In this document: piece by piece, positions 45,763 through 57,143 of the stretch
Numbering within the stretch: the stretch's first letter is position 1
How the letters are laid out: every line of letters starts with the position of its first letter
Assembly: GCA_013420905.1 (NCBI GenBank)
Contig: JAAXNY010000005.1
Coordinates: forward strand, 2,418,001 to 2,482,000
DNA length: 64,000 nucleotides
Reading direction: 5' to 3'
DNA from: Collybia mongolica
Lineage: Eukaryota > Basidiomycota > Agaricomycetes > Agaricales > Clitocybaceae
Notes under the pieces: model-generated
What the model saw: the letters and a program-made list of their open reading frames with translations, nothing else
Databases searched by the model: none
What the model was told of the DNA's origin: nothing
Program-made: the position numbers and the translations under genes

Positions 45763-46203
45763 TCCGGGTGTTGGGAGATAAAGAGTTGACGTTGTGCCAC
45801 TCGGATTTAGCCTATATAAGCTGTAAGACTACACAGATCAAATACATGACCAGAATTGGTTTGAATGATATGTACTGGCGTGTGTCAACATGTCACAGTG
45901 TACATCCGAGTCGGAGTGGAACCATGTTTGGCCAAGAGTTGTAGGATGTCCAGGGACCTGAAGCCAATGCAAATCTAGTAATAAGCAGGGCGTGCCGATG
46001 CACTACAGTGTAAGATGCTCAAAACCGACCTCTTGGCACCCCAAGATTAGGGATACTGGGTGACTTCCTGTAAGGATCAACAGAAATCTCCAGGCCATAG
46101 ATTCCATCAGCTGGAGCTTAAAACTTCCTGAAAGTGTATGATGTAGATTTCTGTAGACCGTAAGCCTTGTTACTGTACTACTACTACTTTTTTTTTCATC
46201 CCC
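45763..46203. other. Upstream flank of the DUF302 gene
   Basis: No coding pattern. CpG is still present up to about 46160, so the boundary of the CpG-poor block lies here. Confidence 0.35.
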
Positions 46204-46392
46204 AAAATATGGATTTGGTCACATTGATACAGTCCAAAATTGCTGTACTTTGCACTGAGCCACATGTCTTTGTGGACTCTGCATGGACTCACTTACTTTC
46301 TTTTACTATTATAAAGTACTTACTTTCTTTCTTATAACAGTTTACTTACTGATAATTCTACATACATTAGGGTTGTTCACAGTAGCCATTTT

Positions 46393-46553
46393 GGCTCATT
46401 TTCAATTTCATTTTCAATCTCATCTTTCAAGAATGAACTTCAGAATGAGACCAGAATGAGCCCAAAAATGACCATTTTTGAAAAAGCAAGCACCCCTTTG
46501 ATTTTGCAAAAATGACCATTTTCACTTTCATTTTCAGGTTCCATTTTCATTGT
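46393..46553. repeat. TCATTTTCA-type short repeats
   Basis: Several copies of CATTTTCA or close variants occur at 46393-46427 and again at 46516-46553, with the related AGAATGA unit and its complement between them. It lies at the left part of the CpG-poor block and may be a relic of a repeat end. Confidence 0.5.
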
Positions 46554-46934
46554 TGTTTCAAGCTCCACTCCAACACCTCATGTGCACTCACCACCACCAT
46601 CCACAACATCCCCACCTCCCTCCCTTGACCCCTACCACCACAACTTTGTCACCACCCACCGTCACCACCCCCACGCTCACTACTACACCTGTGAGAGCTG
46701 CAAGTCACCACAAATGACCCATATTGGGGACAATGCAAGCCCAAACAACATCAGCCCATTGTTTCTAGGGTACATTTTTTTTCTGTTCATTTCTTCTTTT
46801 TACAAACTGACTTACCATAATTTTACATTTTTCAGGATCTATTCTACTGGTAATAACAGGTGCCAATGGGGTACAACCCATGCCCACACCCAGCTGACTC
46901 TGTTCAGGCCTGGCCCCCTGACACTTTTTCTTGA

Positions 46935-47040
46935 CTGATCAGGCTTGGAATGGCCTAATACTCAACTGGTATTTCAGGCCTGATTAAGCCTGATCAGGCT
47001 CTCCCTGATCCAACAATTTTTGGCTGATCAGACCTGATCA
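46935..47040. repeat. Cluster of TGATCA palindromes
   Basis: TGATCA occurs at 46936, 46991, 47025 and 47035, with a variant TGATCC at 47006. The copy at 46987-47000 is a perfect 14 nt palindrome (AGCCTGATCAGGCT). It lies inside the CpG-poor block. Confidence 0.6.
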
Positions 47041-48970
47041 GCCAATATCAGGTGTGATCTGACCCTGGGGATTTTTCCAACACACCCCACATCAGTACCT
47101 GCACCTGTACATTGGCACTCACACTTGCACATTGGATTCCAGTCAGAGTACATCATGCACAAATCTACTGTAACAAGGCTCATAGTGACAACCTTGAGTT
47201 TGCTTGAAGCTTGCTAAAATGCTTCTGGCCCAATCTCTGGGTGAAAGAAAGAGTGGCCCCAGTGACTATGGCTGATGTGATCCACACCTTGAGTAGAGAC
47301 ATTTTAGAATGATAGAAGATGATCATAAACAAAGGGAGACAAAGGGAGATGAACTAGAACTGAGGGGAACAAAACTGTAGGGGGAAAACTTCCTCTATTT
47401 TCACTATACTGTATCAAAACATTTACTAATTGTACCTAAGTCAAATTGGAAATCTAGACTCTCCCTTGTGTCTACAATGGGTAGGACCCTTTGGAGGACC
47501 CAACCAATGGTCTGTCCAATGTTCTGAAGGCCTAGAACACTTGGGTGGAGAGATAGAGCCAAATAGATGTCAAGAGTGCCACAGGGGAAAGGTACCAACC
47601 CCTGGACCTGACTGGGTGTCCCTGAAGGCAATAGGATGCTGTCCAAAGCATCTTGAGGTGCTCAGGGAGTGTGTGCAACAAGTGGTAAGGGGTAGAAGTT
47701 CTGTATAATAAGTGAGATATGTGGGTTTCCATGGTACAAGCAGGACCATGCTTGTCAATGGTCTACAGAAATTTATGCCATAGAATTTCAATTAGTTTTG
47801 AGCCCTTGCTGATGGAATCTACAGCCCATAGATTGTCCATAGACTTTATGGGAAGTTACCCAGTGGTGACCAAGCACTATACCTGTTCCAGACTGTTCCT
47901 GGTATCCCAATATGGCAAAAGGACTTGGGGATGGGCAATGCTTAGTAATTTTGCATACTGATGAAATTAAATTCATTAATAATTCAGCTAAATTCAGTGA
48001 CCCACAGCTCTTCTGGTGTATATTCCAGTGCTTAACACATACTGAGGGCTGTCTGTCCTTTATAATAAAGTACATGCTTTATATTCATTAAGGATTTCCA
48101 CTGTTCAGGCAGTTGGAAAGCATTGGCATGGCAGGAGCTGCTGATTTGCTGATTTAGATGTGGCTGTGCCATGATGATTGCATGCATGCACTGTGGCCAC
48201 ATGGAGTGGGTGTGGAACATGTTTTGCAGATACTTACTGCCACCTCTCATACCATTAGTGAAACTTTTCCATATACACTAGGAGAATATGTTTCTGAATA
48301 CAGATATACATTTATTAAACCACTATCTTATAAAGTCAAAAATAATGTAGACCCTTGCAAATAGTCCTTTAACTTTATATCCTCAGAGGCTCATTTTTAG
48401 GTCTTGAGTCAATGGTCAATCTTGTTCCTACACATTAAGACTACAATTTGTTAAATCCAGATTTTCTGGCTGTTGCAGCAATGTCTCAGAACAGCCCTGC
48501 TTGCCATGACTTCTCTACAAAAAAAAAAGATTTCAAAAGATCTGTATTTAACATTTTGTTGAAAATAAAATTCTGAGTTAGTTTGTCTTTGAATTGAGTG
48601 TTTAAAGTGATTGTGGAAGCTGGAAAATTCAAAACTATTCTCTCCAGTGAATACATTAGTCTATTTACAGTCCGATTAAGTTTATTTACCGGCGGCTATT
48701 TGCATCAGTACGCGAAATTACTAAGCATTGCCCACCCCCAAAAGGACACATAACTTTATTTCATTTTCTTTACCATGACATAACACACAATATTAATAGT
48801 CATTCTTTGTATCCCACGGTATATTCATTTTTTACCAGCGGTGGTCCCCAAAAAGACGGGAACTGGTTATCCTTATTATGTCTTGTTGGATTTGGAACTT
48901 ATTGACTGCCGACTTCACAAAAACTTGAAGCTCTCTATTCAAACACTGACAGGCTGGATAGCGAGCAACC

Positions 48971-51071
48971 ATGGCACCAAGCACGAAACGAAGGGCGTTG
49001 ACGACCGACGATCTATTGCGTAGACAAGAAGTACCCGACAGGAAGCGGGCAAGGCTCGCACCACCACTTGTCACATCTGAAGGATTTGAGAGCGGGAGCG
49101 ATGATCAAGGCTGCTCAGTAGGCAAGGACAACTGGATGGACAAGAGTGAGAATGATGTTGGTGCCTTTGGAATAAATGGAGGTGACGAGGACTATATACC
49201 TGAGAAAAACGCAGAGGAATTGGAGGATGACTTTTTTGACGAACGAGCCTATGGCGACGGACATTCGGTATTGGGAAGCCAGCTGAACGCCACCGGGTCA
49301 TCTATCGAGCCAGGACGCTTCATATTTTCAAAAGTGAAAGCGAAGGAACTAACCCCACAGAGACATGAAGGGAAGTTACCCGAATCGTTCTTGGCGTTGG
49401 GTATATCACCTCAGCTACAATCAGCTCTCACCACCATGTCGATCCGAACGCCCACGGAGGTGCAAGCCGCTTGTATACCTCCGCTTCTTGCTGGTCAGTT
49501 AAATTTCTTCGGCAAATAACAAACGCCATTGATAAATAGCCTTTGAAGGTAGAGATTGTATAGGGAACGCAAAGACTGGTTCCGGGAAAACGATCGCGTT
49601 TGCGTTGCCCATCCTTCAAAAACTTTCCGAAGATCCCTATGGGATCTATGCTTTGGTGTTGACACCAACTAGGTTAGTTGATATTTCATGGTCGACCGGA
49701 AGATTTTTTAATGAGACGTTAAGAGAACTTGCCTTCCAAATATCCGAACAGTTTAATGTGCTCGGCTCTTCGATGAACATTCGGACGGCCGTTGTCGTCG
49801 GTGGTATGGATATGATGTCGCAGGCACTCGAGCTAGGCAACCGCCCGCATGTTGTAATTGCGACTCCCGGGCGTATAGTCGACCACTTACGAAGTAGTAG
49901 CGGTGAATGGGACTTATCCCGGGTTAAATTCCTTGTGCGTCGTCAAACATGAACATCCACATACTCAAACGATTTAAAAAAGGTGCTAGACGAAGCAGAT
50001 CGGCTGTTGACGCCTACATTTGCTCCAGAGCTTTCCCACCTGTTCGGCGCCCTCCCAAAGGATCGACAAACTAGCCTCTTCACAGCGACGTTGACACCTT
50101 CAATCGAGACTTTGGCTAGCACGACACCAAGACCAGGGAGACAGAAGCCGTACGTTCATCACATGAGCGAACAGTATGTTGTGCCCTGTTCTTCTTGTAC
50201 CCTCTCCATATCTGATCTGGCTTCATTTGCAGCGTTGAAACAGTTTCTACCCTCAAACAATATTACATCCTTGTTCCTTCTCACGTCCGAGAAGCATATC
50301 TATACCATCTCCTGTGTAACCCCCCAGAATCCACCATCCATCTTCGTAGAGCAGCGCCGGCACCGGTTAAACCATTACGGAATCCGGGATTAAAGGGAAA
50401 GCCCAAACAAAGAAAGTCTGTGGAGGAAGACGAGGATCCAGAACAACCGCCCCCCACAATCATTTTCTGCGCGCGACCGCGCACAGCGGCATATCTGACA
50501 AACCTTCTGAAGTCACTATCGATACGGAGTACAGCTCTGCATTCCCGCCTGACCCAACGGGAAAGGCTTTCTTCCCTTTCAATATTTAAGGCGTCAGTGG
50601 TGCCAGTCCTCATATCGACTGATGTAGGTTCCCGTGGGCTTGATATTGAGGAAGTGGCAATGGTGATCAATTGGGACATGCCGAACGAGCCAGAAGAATA
50701 TACCCATCGTGTCGGACGAACAGCTCGAGCGGGACGGGGGGGCGTCGCTGTGAGTTTTGTAACGGAAAGAGACGAAGAAAAGGTTTTAAAGATCGAGGAC
50801 CGTATAAGTACGTTGGTCTGGATGCTCTGATGAAGTGAATGGATTTGACGTCGCCGCAGAAACCAAGCTCGTCGAAATGAGCCCGCCCGAAGCGAAGGTG
50901 CTGGAGAAGCTGAATATGGTATCAACGGCTAAGCGGCTCGCAAACATGGTAAACCGCGCTAATGCTAATGTCATGAACGTTGCTGACGGTACACAGGAAT
51001 TACACGACTCTGACTTTGGGAAACGCGAGGAGATGCACAAAATAAAAAATGCAAAAAAGGCACGAGGTTGA
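48971..51071 (+). CDS. DBP8: DEAD-box RNA helicase Dbp8
   Basis: Dbp8 is a nucleolar RNA helicase for 18S rRNA maturation. The head is [20 protein letters not shown] with an acidic stretch. The core begins [20 protein letters not shown] and [15 protein letters not shown] (Q motif). The full motif set is present across introns: [10 protein letters not shown] (I), [14 protein letters not shown] (Ia), [19 protein letters not shown] (Ib), VLDEADRLL (II), LFTATLTPS (III), [13 protein letters not shown] (IV), [13 protein letters not shown] (V) and [15 protein letters not shown] (VI). The tail [20 protein letters not shown] is a Dbp8 trait. The length is about 550 residues. Unlike the pseudohelicase at 34904-38118, this one is fully catalytic by motif. 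Confidence 0.92.
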
Positions 51072-51369
51072 AGTGGGATGGTTCGAGCTGTTGCGATCAC
51101 GATCGGATAAGTAATTATAGGGCGGTTATGAATCTGATATCAGCTGCTACCAGGGTGATCAGGAAGGTTCGAGTGTATAAATAATATTAGTAATTTATAT
51201 TACTAGGGTTAGCAGAAATTACACTAAATAACTGTCCTGAGGTTTCATACCCTTACGGTTGTCTTTCTCCTTGTCAGTCCCCGTCTTCTTACCATTCCCT
51301 AACATTCACTAATTTATCGTTCCGCATCGCAGTCCGATTCTCATTATTCCTTTATCGTGCCCACCTAAA

Positions 51370-52401
51370 ATGATGGAACCTACAGACTGGGACTCCGTGT
51401 TGCAATACGTCACAGATCCTCTCGAAATGGACTTTTCAGGAAAACACCATGAGAGACCGGACTTCGGCCAGCCAGTTCCTGTACAAGTCCCAACGCCACC
51501 TGTATGTCCAAAATCGAGTCACCATATCGTTTTTCTGATCAGTTACCAGTCATCCCATGATGGGTCACCGCTTCTTGAGGAGGCCGAGGGCAGCTCCCTG
51601 GTCTCCGTTTCCACAACTTTTTATCCCGGAGCACATCATCAGTCACTTGGACCTGATATTGTTCTGTTGTCGTCGGACAGTGTGTTCTTTTATGTCCATT
51701 CGCATCTTCTACTCGGAGCTTCCGAAAACGGCTTTCACTCCCTTCTTCCTCCACCGCCATCGTTAAACAAGGACCGTGACGCTATCGTTGACATCCCAGA
51801 GACATCAACTACGCTTAACATTATCCTGCATGCGGTTTACGAAATGTCATGTGCGCATTATTCGCCTACCTTTTCAACACTCGCAGCTGCCGTCCATCAG
51901 CTACCATTTTATGGGATTCGCCCGAAATCTCGAATCAACCCTTCGACCGCCCTCTACACCATCCTTCTGTCGCATGCTCCATTGTATCCCCTTGAACTGT
52001 ACGCTCTCGCTGCTACTTATGATATTTACGAACTCGCTGTCGCAACGTCCTCTCACCTTCTCTCATTCTCCCTTGCGTCGCTCAGCGATGAAATGGCAGA
52101 GACCATCGGTCCTGTCTATCTCAAGCGCTTGTTTTTCCTTCACTTCGGACGTTCCGATGCTTTGAAGAGAGTCCTTCTCTCCCCGCCGCATCCACATGCA
52201 CCAACGCAATGGTGCGATTTCACCGATCAAAAGAAGTTAACAAGAGCATGGGCATTGGCGTCCGCTTATCTCGCGTGGGATGCAAGGCCTGGTACGCCAT
52301 CTGAACGTCACGATATGACTCTGTTAACAAAGGTCTCCAGATCTGTCTACGAGCACAATGGAGTCCGCGTTGCGGCCGTTGTCCGAACACTTAACTTGTG
52401 A
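51370..52401 (+). CDS. BTB/POZ-like domain protein
   Basis: This is a single open frame of 343 residues. The segment PDIVLLSSDSVFFYVHSHLL followed by LGASENGFHSLLPP matches the start of a BTB domain (D-x-x-L-x-S-D ... F-x-V-H-x-x-L). Helices with PLELYALAATYDIYELAVAT and SSHLLSFSLASLSDEM resemble the BTB-associated helical part of many agaricomycete proteins. Those families are highly expanded in mushrooms and their partners are unknown; some act as Cul3 adaptors. The pyrimidine-rich leader upstream (51250-51360) fits a promoter. A GTATGT...CAG stretch near 51501-51541 could pass as an intron but removing it breaks the frame. Confidence 0.6.
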   Translation: MMEPTDWDSVLQYVTDPLEMDFSGKHHERPDFGQPVPVQVPTPPVCPKSSHHIVFLISYQSSHDGSPLLEEAEGSSLVSVSTTFYPGAHHQSLGPDIVLLSSDSVFFYVHSHLLLGASENGFHSLLPPPPSLNKDRDAIVDIPETSTTLNIILHAVYEMSCAHYSPTFSTLAAAVHQLPFYGIRPKSRINPSTALYTILLSHAPLYPLELYALAATYDIYELAVATSSHLLSFSLASLSDEMAETIGPVYLKRLFFLHFGRSDALKRVLLSPPHPHAPTQWCDFTDQKKLTRAWALASAYLAWDARPGTPSERHDMTLLTKVSRSVYEHNGVRVAAVVRTLNL

Positions 52402-53244
52402 CCTATGTCAACAAGCACTTAAAGACCGTATCAAGAACTTAATAGTGCAATGGTCGATTGTTAAAGTTTGTGCTCCTAACTCAGGTCAATATGGCTGACA
52501 TTTATAATCGTTATATAGCGAACAATTTGATCGCTATGGCACTGTAATTCTTGACGCATCACACTTGTCGAAAAAACATTTCGCCATGCCACACCTCGAT
52601 TAAACGCTCCCCGCGGACGCCATATCTGCCCATACAACGCATTAGAGTCTCAGCGTTGCAGAATTCTCTTTCTTATCTTATTCATCCTCGCATTGACCGA
52701 TTGTTTGTAACATCAGCCCCCGACATTCATTCAGCATTATATCCACGCATTTTCAGTCTCAGACACGATACCCGAAAATCCTTGTTCATTCCAGCCCTGA
52801 TGTACTTGTGAATACGCACCTTCCCCCTCCCTTTTCCTTTTACTTTACCTGAAATCCACATATCTTGTACCACCTGACCCTCGTTCAAACAGATCAGATA
52901 CACGAATCGATCTTTGTAGCACATTCCTCAATCTCTCCATACACGCACTTTTGGAGATTGTACTTGAAAGCCTTTAATAATACACGCACAGTACAGTAGA
53001 CATCATCTTTATCGTAGTTAAGCACTTCATCTCATTTCGGTTATGACGTACACTTGACGTCACTGTACTGTGATCGGGGTGCGATCGACATCAAAACTGG
53101 CATCATATCGCAGCCGACGTTTAGGGTACCACATCCGTTAATTACATAATATTATGAAGAAATCCATGCTAACCCGAGAAAGAAAGAAACACGGAACAGT
53201 CGTTGTCCGTCCCGAGTTCAGGTCACCTTACACCAAACCCTCTC
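52402..53244. other. Spacer, no supported gene
   Basis: No reading frame with splice or family support. The right part is the 3' flank of MOB1. Confidence 0.4.
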
Positions 53245-54446
53245 TCAACGCCGGTCTTCAGCAAGGATCGCGTCATTAAGTTCGTCCAGAGGGGCTAGCT
53301 CCTTCTTGTCAACCAGGTCAAACTGAACGTCATTGTAAGCATCACATATATCAAAGAACTATAGCACTCACTTCGTTAATAAATAGGAAAAAATGGCGGT
53401 AGCTCGTATTGAGGTGGGCTACAAATTACCAATATGTCAAATTCGGACACTGAACAAAATCTCCGCAACGACCTACCCTCAATGCCTAGGGCACAAATCT
53501 GATCAAAATGGTTGCTGTATATATGCGCGTATACTCGGAACAAACGACGGACTATGGTCCGGACAGTATCGCGGAAGTTTCTTGGGAAAGGGACCCCTGG
53601 GTATGCACGAATAAGTTAACGCGACGATAGGCGTAGACATGTTCTTGCCAATCTTGTTTGGAAATACGTTCTCGTCATCTAGCAGATTCTGTGCCCAGTT
53701 CATCAACGCATCAACGTAATCTGGAGCAGGGAGTTTCGTCGGCCGTTTATATTTGACGCCATCCTCCCAGAGATATTCGTAACTTAGACCAGATGTCAGG
53801 GTACGGGAGTTGAACCACTACAGGGTGAACTAACCGCGGTCCCGCCGACATCATTGGACACTTTGGGGAATGTTAATAGGCACCACATCAGGACACAAAT
53901 GATACAAACCTCTTGCGCAGTACAAAATTCAGTAACAGTCCCATACAGCATATTCAGGTGGTTGAAGAAATCGACCGCTAAGTGGAGGTGACCAAACGGT
54001 TTATGCATGGTCGTGGATCGCTACATACCATGTACTGCTAACCATTCATTCGTATCTTCACCCTCGGGTAGTTGAACAGCCAACCTGAGATTTCCGGACC
54101 CCTTAACACGTCAAGGTTGTGCGCACAACGCATGAGTAAATACATGCTCGATAGACCTGTCTGAAAATACTCCTACCAAGGTGGCTTCGGCGTACTTTCT
54201 CAGCTGATATTGTTTCGTTCCCTCGGGAACATCTTTACGCGGTTTGAATGTCCGGGTCTTGCCACTGTAACGATTTACATTGTTCGATACAGGAATCCGA
54301 TGTACAAGTTGTAATGCGCTTACAGGCCAAAGAACGAAGACATGGACTGTGATTAAGGAGTGAGATGTTGGACGATGAGATTTAGTATTTGTTAGGATCG
54401 GTAAGTACACAGCCGACCCGGAGATAACCGAGGTCAATGATTTCAT
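53245..54446 (-). CDS. MOB1: MOB1 kinase activator (Mob1/phocein family)
   Basis: Mob1 activates NDR/LATS-type kinases (Dbf2) in mitotic exit and septation. The first exon starts MKSLTSVISG. After an intron come KTRTFKPRKDVPEGTKQYQL and RKYAEATLGSGNLRLAVQLP, then EGEDTNEWLAVH. Further exons give AVDFFNHLNMLYGTVTEFCT (Zn-site region), CPVMSAGPRYEYLWEDG, VDALMNWAQNLLDDENVFPN, DTVRTIVRRLFRVYAHIYSN, HFDQICALGIE, HLNTSYRHFFLFINE and FDLVDKKELAPLDELNDAIL. The stop is at 53245-53247. The length is about 215 residues. The exact donor of intron 1 (GTCGGC or GTACTT) is uncertain and affects two or three residues. Confidence 0.9.
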
Positions 54447-54622
54447 GTTAATCTTGGACCCAAATATAGCATTATATAGGTCGAACGTGACGATATCCGA
54501 ATCGATGAGCTCACTCAGAAATGTGGATGAGTAATGTTCGGGAAAAGATTACTACAAAAGCCCTCTACAACTGAATCAGATTATGGAGATATCTTGTTTC
54601 CCTCCTCTAATCTAACCCACCA

Positions 54623-55612
54623 ATGCCTTCCATACTTTTCGTACTCACCTCTGCCAGCAAGACCCTGGGTGGTCGCGAGACCGTAAGTTATAGAGGTGCT
54701 GCTAAGCCGCCCATTGATTTGCTTTCAGGGCTGGTATTTGTCTGAAGCTGCTCACCCATACTTTATTCTTGCTCCACACTTCACTATCGACTTTGCTTCT
54801 CCGGCAGGTCCCAACCCCCCGCCTGACCCAGACAGCATCAAGGTATCATTCTTGTTGTACAGTATTGGCCGCTCAACTAATACGGGCTTCAACCGTCCCT
54901 TAGGACCTTGTCAACGACGATGAGAGTGTTAAATTTCTAAATGACGAAACAGTTAAATCAAAGCTTTTTACCGCGAAAAAGTTGTCGGAAGTTAACGAAA
55001 AGGATTATATTGCGATCTTTTATGCCGGCGGGCTCGGACCAGTGCTGGATCTTGCATCGGATCCGACCAACGCCAAGCTTGCATCACAAGTAAGTCTAGA
55101 TGGTGCAACGGATACTTGTCGCAGTTGACGCGATATTTCCAGTTCTATCAAGCGGGGAAAATCACGGCAGCCGTATGTCATGGACCTGCGTACATCCTTC
55201 TCCCTTGGTGCATAATTCATCCTAATTAATTTGGAATATAGGGCACTTGTTAAGGCAGTAGACGCGTCTGGTAAATCGATATTTGCTGGGAAAAGTTTTA
55301 CCGGCTTTTCCAATGTTGAGGAGGAGATAGGCGGAAAGGGAAAGGTGGTCGCCATGCACATCATCTGTTCAGCATACAGGGTCTAATCGTTTGCAGGAAA
55401 TACCATTTTTACTTGAAGACGCTATCATTGCACTCGGGGGAAAGTATGAGAAAGCTACAGAGCCATGGGGTGTGAGTGTATATTTTCGGGTTAAATTACG
55501 ATGTTCATGGAGTGCTTAGGCTAAAGTTGTTGTTGATGGTCATCTCATTACTGGACAGAATCCTGCCTCCGCTGGTGGCGTCGGCCAGGCCATCCTCAAA
55601 GCGCTTAAATAA
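54623..55612 (+). CDS. DJ-1/PfpI family protein (Hsp31-like)
   Basis: The family includes yeast Hsp31, a glutathione-independent glyoxalase III and stress chaperone. Exon 1 gives MPSILFVLTSASKTLGGRET. Then come GWYLSEAAHPYFILAPHFTI and DFASPAGPNPPPDPDSIK. The core reads YIAIFYAGGLGPVLDLASDP. The nucleophile is in AGKITAAVCHGPAAL (Cys followed by His), the mark of the family. The end is LEDAIIALGGKYEKATEPWG and VVVDGHLITGQNPASAGGVG, finishing ILKALK at 55612. The length is about 235 residues. It shares a 176 bp divergent spacer with MOB1. Confidence 0.88.
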
Positions 55613-55872
55613 GGTAAGTTTGATACAATTAATGGTAGTTAGATCTGTGATAGTTCCTCGATTACGTATTCTACATTGAATTTACGCCAAGATTGCGACG
55701 TTTGTATTTAGGTCTGGCGAAGGACTCTAATGGCATTGCCCGCCCACTAATGGTGCATAAAAACCTGCACCGAAAACGCACCATGATAATCGGTTCGGCC
55801 AACAGGGTAAATAAACAACAATCATAGACCAAGGTTATAGTATTTTTGTACAGGTAGGCATCTGGTGGGATG

Positions 55873-56798
55873 TCAAATATAGACCACCGACATAAGCCAG
55901 CCTTTTTTCAGCGTGAAGCCATCTAAGGCTGTTTTGGCGACGGATGCGAGATCAGGTGTTTCAAACAATACTTGTGCCATTTTCACTCGTTCACCAGCAG
56001 AGTTGGGCGTCGGTGACCAGGTTACCTGTGTCGTTTGGAAGCCTTGGTATCTAAAGCGCAAATTGAGCACTAACAGCCAATAAGGATAGGGAACTTACTG
56101 CTGGAATAGAACCGAAAGAACGTCGTCAGTCACTTCTTGCGGTAAGTTCGTACACAATAAGCGTATTGAAGGCTGCTGAGCAGGCGATGGTATTGTTGAG
56201 GCGGCTTCCGAAAGGGCGTTGCAATAGGTACAAATTGAGAACTCAGAGTCACGAAACGTACATGTATTGGTCTTGTTTTGTGGTATGGAATCATCCTCAT
56301 CGTCAATCTCCATTTCTTCTTCGTCCTCTTCGGACTTTTCCCGCTTCGACTCTCGTTCACCATCACCTGCCTCTTCGTCCCTTTGCCTCTTTGAATTCTG
56401 AGCGAGTAGAGCGCTAGCATTTGCAGCGGTTGGGGGTACGAATGAAGGATCTTCTCGTCGTAATGTTGCATATGATTTTGATTTTGCATAATCGATGTGC
56501 TTTATGCTGTTTTTAGCGCGTTTTTAAGCATAGTATTGTCACATGGGCTCACAAGGGGCTTGTCATAGAAATCCATGCCCTCACATGCCCGCATTGCAGA
56601 CGTTGCGCTTGCAAGATCTGTGAAGACGAGGAATGCCTGGCCTCTCATTTGTTGGCTCTTCGAGGCAACAATGTCGATGATCTTGCCATGGGTCGTGAAA
56701 AGAGCGAAGAGCTGCAACCGGAGCTCTTCCTTATTAACTTTGTCATTCAGATTGTTAACATAGAGGGTGGTATTGGGCTGATTCGACGAGGAGGTCAT
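55873..56798 (-). CDS. U1A/U2B''-type spliceosomal snRNP protein
   Basis: The protein has two RRMs, as in U1A/U2B''. It binds a U1 or U2 snRNA stem-loop in the spliceosome. RRM1: TLYVNNLNDKVNKEELRLQL (RNP2), FTTHGKIIDIVASKSQQ, MRGQAFLVFTDLASATSAMR (RNP1). An intron follows, then IDYAKSKSYATLRREDPSF, a signature of the family. A charged linker (RQRDEEAGDGERESKREKSE) leads to RRM2: SIRLLCTNLPQEVTDDVLSV, YQGFQTTQVTWSPTPNSAGE and KMAQVLFETPDLASVAKTAL. The C-terminus is KKGWLMSVVYI. The length is about 255 residues. Fungi may use one protein for both roles, so U1A versus U2B'' is left open. Confidence 0.87.
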
Positions 56799-57143
56799 GA
56801 TCGTATCTAGCCCAAGCAGATGACCATTGTGGAACTTTTCCAGACAACTGGGTTTCCCACGGTAAATTTGACCATATGATGGATAGCTTTAAACTTGGTG
56901 GTGCTCTTTATGTTGCAGCTGGCATCTTTTGCTGGTCTTTTCCTGTCTAGAGCGTAACAAGTTCTCGCACTTGTTCTTTAATAATCCTCACTACCTCTTC
57001 TTGTTTGGGGTCCACTGTCCTGTCTCTTCTCCTAGTGCCTATACCCTTTTTCTCACTCAAACGTGGTGGTCTGACAATACGTTCAGTTTTTTTTTTTTTC
57101 GACCCAGGTTATCCTGTTCCACTTTGCTCAAAAGCATTGCTGA
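56799..57143. other. Divergent spacer, snRNP gene / ceramide synthase
   Basis: No gene. It has a long T run at about 57088-57100 and pyrimidine-rich stretches typical of a fungal promoter and 5' leader. Confidence 0.4.

Larger units (their letters stand above)
46204..48660. repeat. CpG-depleted, gene-free block (decayed repeat DNA)
   Basis: Reading all lines of this stretch I find only two CG dinucleotides (both near 46660-46675) in about 2,450 bp, while flanking DNA has many per line. TG and CA are common. No credible gene is present; scattered open frames have odd composition. The pattern is that expected of old transposon DNA whose methylated cytosines mutated to thymine. I cannot name the original element, and I see no clear terminal repeats or target-site duplication. 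Confidence 0.7.

Noticed and set aside
46582..46938. 118-codon Pro/His/Thr-rich frame
   Set aside because: Inside the CpG-poor block; the frame is open because of biased C/A repeats, not coding constraint.
47404..48365. Retrotransposon polymerase remains
   Set aside because: I looked for reverse transcriptase and integrase motifs on both strands of this decayed block and could not find any that I trust.
51501..51541. Intron in the BTB-like gene
   Set aside because: It has GT...AG ends, but removing it shifts the frame into an early stop.
52551..52811. 86-codon open frame
   Set aside because: No family signal and no promoter-like leader; likely chance.
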